Assembly: GCA_937880585.1 (NCBI GenBank) | Contig: CALFMR010000099.1 | Location: 1 to 9,157, forward strand | DNA length: 9,157 nt | DNA from: an uncultured Acidobacteriota bacterium | GTDB taxonomy: Bacteria > Acidobacteriota > Vicinamibacteria > Vicinamibacterales > SCN-69-37 | Direction: 5' to 3' | In this document: piece by piece, positions 7,317-9,157 of the stretch | Position numbering within the stretch: position 1 is the first letter of the stretch | Layout: the number at the start of each line of letters is the position of its first letter | The notes under the pieces: generated by a model | Database searches by the model: none | What the model was told of the DNA's origin: nothing | What the model saw: the letters and a program-made list of their open reading frames with translations, nothing else | Made by a program: the position numbers and the translations under genes

Positions 7317-8252
7317 ATGAAGACAGTGCGTGACATGACGGCAGGCGTCCTTGGCCTGGTCCTCGGATTCGGCGTGGTGGTCGCGGCGCAGGGAGATGCG
7401 GCGGCGCCGCTGCCGGGACCGTCGGTCCTGGCGCCCGGCGCTCAGGTCGAGAAGCTCGCCGGTGATTTCATCTTCACCGAAGGCCCGACGTCGGACCGCA
7501 AGGGCAACGTCTACTTCGTCGATCAGGACAACAACCGGATCATGGAGTGGAACACGGACGGCAAGCTGTCGACGTGGATGCAGCCGAGCAACTACTCGAA
7601 CGGCATGACGACCGACTGGAAGGGCCATCTGTATGCGACGGCCGATCTGAAGAACGAGATGTGGCGGATCGACCTGAAGACGAAGAAGGTGACGCCGCTC
7701 TTCAACACCTACGACGGCAAGCTCCTGAACGGACCGAACGACGTCTGGGTGCAGCCGACGACGGGCCGCGTCTATTTCACCGATCCGTACTACCGGCGCA
7801 AGTGGTGGACGCGCGGACCGAGCGAGAATCCGCAGGGCGCCTACGTCTATCTGCCCGATCAGAAGAAGCTCGTCCGCGTCATCGACGACATGCAGCAGGC
7901 CAACGGCATCATCGGCACGCCCGACGGCAAGAAGCTCTACGTCGCCGACATCCGCGGTCGCCAGACGTTCGTCTACGACATCAATCCGGACGGCACGCTC
8001 GGCAACAAGACGCTCTTCTGCGACTCGGGATCGGACGGGATGACGATTGATTCGGAAGGGAACGTCTATCTGAGCTCGGGCCGCGCGGTGCAGGTGTACG
8101 ACAAGACCGGGAAGCACATCGAGAGCATTCCCGTGCCCGAGGTGCCGTCGAACATGTGCTTCGGCGGGAAGGACATGAAGACGCTGTTCATCACGGCGCG
8201 GACGGGCTTCTACGCGGTGAAGACGCGCGTGAAGGGCGTCGGACCGCAGTAG
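7317..8252 (+). CDS. Exported SMP-30/gluconolactonase family protein
   Basis: The 311-residue protein has a signal peptide (1-24, cleavage VAA/QG) followed by a six-bladed beta-propeller of the SMP-30/gluconolactonase/LRE family, so it should act in the periplasm. The family's divalent-metal ligands are recognisable: Glu55 in FTEGP, Asn186 in QQANGI and Asp230 in SDGMTID. Asn141 in LNGPNDV matches the substrate-side Asn. Repeating GNVYF and GKKLYVAD turns mark the blades. Intact metal ligands argue for a working lactonase opening sugar lactones (gluconolactonase-like, EC 3.1.1.17), but the exact substrate cannot be told. ATG 7317 is chosen because the signal peptide begins there and a G6 run lies four bases upstream; the frame is open further upstream without family similarity. 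It could supply aldonic acids to carriers such as the MFS protein or KdgT, by inference from proximity. Confidence 0.9.
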   Translation: MKTVRDMTAGVLGLVLGFGVVVAAQGDAAAPLPGPSVLAPGAQVEKLAGDFIFTEGPTSDRKGNVYFVDQDNNRIMEWNTDGKLSTWMQPSNYSNGMTTDWKGHLYATADLKNEMWRIDLKTKKVTPLFNTYDGKLLNGPNDVWVQPTTGRVYFTDPYYRRKWWTRGPSENPQGAYVYLPDQKKLVRVIDDMQQANGIIGTPDGKKLYVADIRGRQTFVYDINPDGTLGNKTLFCDSGSDGMTIDSEGNVYLSSGRAVQVYDKTGKHIESIPVPEVPSNMCFGGKDMKTLFITARTGFYAVKTRVKGVGPQ

Positions 8253-8268
8253 CGGCAGGGACGGCCAG

Positions 8269-8299
8269 GACTCGGGATCGACGTCGTCGATCCCGAGTC
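8269..8299. terminator. Perfect hairpin between convergent genes, likely bidirectional terminator
   Basis: A perfect 14-bp stem (8269-8282 with 8286-8299) with loop GTC lies between the SMP-30 stop (8252) and the HU stop (8322). The symmetry and position suit termination in both directions. No T-run follows on either strand, so it may act with Rho or by stabilising 3' ends rather than as a textbook intrinsic terminator. Confidence 0.6.
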
Positions 8300-8321
8300 T
8301 CCAGGCGTTGTGGACCGACGA

Positions 8322-8669
8322 CTAGATCAAGTCGTTCAGGGCACGCAGGGCGCGCGCGCGCACCTTGCGGCTGGCCGGCTTGGCCTTGATCGTGATTTCC
8401 TCGCCGGTGAACGGGTTGCGTCCCTTGCGGGACTTGGTCGCCGGCTTGTTCACGGTCCGCAGTTTGACGAGCCCGTGGAAGTTGAACTGACCGATGCCCT
8501 TCTTGCCGAGATCGGCTGCGATGATCGCGGTGAGCGCGTCGAACACCTCACGCACCTTGCCCGCCCGGAGTTCGGTCGCGGCCGCAATCTGCTTCACCAC
8601 ATCGCCACGCGAACGGCGCTTGGTGGCCGGCGCGGGTTTGAACGGCTTCTTCTTCGCGGTCTTTGCCAT
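8322..8669 (-). CDS. HU-family nucleoid DNA-binding protein
   Basis: The 115-residue protein carries a complete HU/IHF-type domain from about residue 20: an alpha-helical dimerisation part (DVVKQIAAATEL to AADLGKKG), then FNFHGLVKL and the DNA-clasping arm with GRNPFTGEEI (83-92), then a basic C-terminal helix. HU dimers bend and compact DNA. Typical HU has about 90 residues. The extra length is an N-terminal tail of about 20 residues (MAKTAKKKPFKPAPATKRR) rich in Lys, Ala, Pro and Arg, which probably adds non-specific DNA contact. The ATG at 8669 gives the only sensible N-terminus, but no Shine-Dalgarno is visible. Instead a stem-loop (8681-8713) ends 11 bases before the start. It is convergent with the SMP-30 gene and downstream of the permease on the same strand, 150 bases away, so probably an independent unit. 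Confidence 0.93.
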   Translation of the reverse strand: MAKTAKKKPFKPAPATKRRSRGDVVKQIAAATELRAGKVREVFDALTAIIAADLGKKGIGQFNFHGLVKLRTVNKPATKSRKGRNPFTGEEITIKAKPASRKVRARALRALNDLI

Positions 8670-8819
8670 AGGAATTGGGTCTCTGCTGACGAGCTGACGC
8701 TCGGACGGCAGAGTGCCGGCCGGCCCAGCGCGCGCTAGTCTACATCGGACTGACCGTCAGATCGCACGAAGAATTGCGGGGTTTCGCCGATCAGCGACCC
8801 GCGCCAGGTCCGCGGCGCG
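8670..8819. other. Spacer between permease and HU genes
   Basis: These 150 bases should contain the HU promoter. TAGACT on the minus strand (8736-8741) resembles a -10 box but has no convincing -35. An 11-bp dyad CTGAC-C-GTCAG (8750-8760) lies just upstream of it and could be an operator. The leader stem-loop at 8681-8713 is annotated separately. No terminator hairpin with a T-run was seen after the permease stop. Confidence 0.35.
8681..8713 (-). promoter_or_regulatory. Stem-loop in the leader of the HU gene
   Basis: Read on the minus strand, CTCTGC (8713-8708) pairs with GCAGAG (8686-8681). A G-C pair follows a C/A mismatch inside it, then a small internal loop, then CGAGC-GTCA-GCTCG (8703-8690), a perfect 5-bp inner hairpin. 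The structure ends 11 bases from the ATG at 8669, where a ribosome binding site would normally be. It could control translation or be a protein-binding site. Transcription through it is assumed, not shown. Confidence 0.4.
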
Positions 8820-9157
8820 TCACGCGTCTCGCAGGGCGATGGTCGGATCGAGACGGCTCGCCCGCCGCGCCGGCAGCCAGGCGGCGCCGAGCGCGGCGGC
8901 CAGCAGCAGGAGCGCCGAGCCGCCAATCGCGTACGGATCCAGCACGCTCACGTCATAGACCATCGTTCGCATGAGCCCGGTCCCCGCGGCCGTCGCAGCG
9001 AGCCCGACCACCGCTCCCCAGCAGACTGGCCCGAGGACCGCGGCGACGGCCAGGCGCTGGATCGTGCCCGGCGTGGCGCCGAGCGCCAGCCGCACGCCGA
9101 ACTCGCGCGTCCGCCGCGCGACGGCGCCGGCGACGACGGCGGAGATGCCGATGACGG
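8820..9157 (-). CDS. C-terminal part of a MacB/FtsX-type ABC transporter permease (ADOP-like), 5' end outside window
   Basis: The frame is open from the right edge to TGA (8822-8820), giving the last 111 residues of a longer protein. It reads RRTREFGVRLALGATPGTI, the hallmark of FtsX-like permease domains, after the end of one membrane helix. Two more helices follow (around LAVAAVLGPVCWGAVVGLA and AIGGSALLLLAAALG), then the typical ending PARRASRLDPTIALRDA. These domains belong to MacB-like efflux or lipoprotein-export systems. Acidobacteriota carry many orphan copies of about 800 residues with two such domains (ADOP). Only the final domain is visible, so ADOP versus ordinary MacB cannot be settled. 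Apparent internal starts, such as GTG at 9095, are not real gene starts because family similarity continues upstream to the window edge. Confidence 0.9.
   Translation of the reverse strand, partial: VIGISAVVAGAVARRTREFGVRLALGATPGTIQRLAVAAVLGPVCWGAVVGLAATAAGTGLMRTMVYDVSVLDPYAIGGSALLLLAAALGAAWLPARRASRLDPTIALRDA

Overview
This is a GC-rich window (by eye roughly two-thirds G+C) that looks like chromosomal DNA from a Gram-negative soil-type bacterium. Acidobacteriota, perhaps class Vicinamibacteria, is the best guess. Two features point there: an Oar-like TonB-dependent receptor with an N-terminal carboxypeptidase-regulatory-like domain (3002-5836), and the C-terminal end of a MacB/FtsX-type permease of the kind that is highly duplicated in that phylum (8820-9157). 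Codon use looks uniform across the window. I see no insertion sequence, phage gene, CRISPR array, tRNA or rRNA.

Layout. The last codons of a plus-strand gene (2-64) are followed by a 205-base gap. Then comes a two-gene plus-strand unit: a small secreted or membrane protein (270-581) and an MFS transporter (600-1931). The MFS gene runs head-on into kdgT, a 2-keto-3-deoxygluconate permease on the minus strand (1849-2880), and the two coding regions overlap by 83 bases. kdgT is divergent from the TonB-dependent receptor gene. Their 121-base spacer holds a striking 25-bp near-palindrome made of two adjacent TTGC-N4-GCAA dyads (2943-2967). A strong hairpin (5835-5878) separates the receptor from a convergent cyclopropane-fatty-acid synthase gene (5884-7107, minus). 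That gene is divergent from an exported SMP-30/gluconolactonase-family protein (7317-8252, plus). A perfect 14-bp-stem hairpin (8269-8299) lies between the SMP-30 gene and a convergent HU-family nucleoid protein (8322-8669, minus). The truncated permease closes the window.

How the genes may work together (inference). A KDG permease, a sugar/organic-acid-type MFS carrier with a small membrane partner, an outer-membrane receptor and a periplasmic lactonase are what one would expect of sugar-acid (uronate or aldonate) scavenging. The outer-membrane receptor and the KDG permease appear to share one regulatory region. No cytoplasmic KDG enzymes (KdgK, Eda, uronate isomerase) lie in the window, so the link is circumstantial. 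The CFA synthase, HU and permease genes look like unrelated housekeeping or accessory functions. The most interesting signals are regulatory: the tandem dyad at 2943-2967, the leader hairpin of the HU gene at 8681-8713, and the dyad at the putative SMP-30 promoter at 7245-7260. No clearly new multi-gene system is visible.
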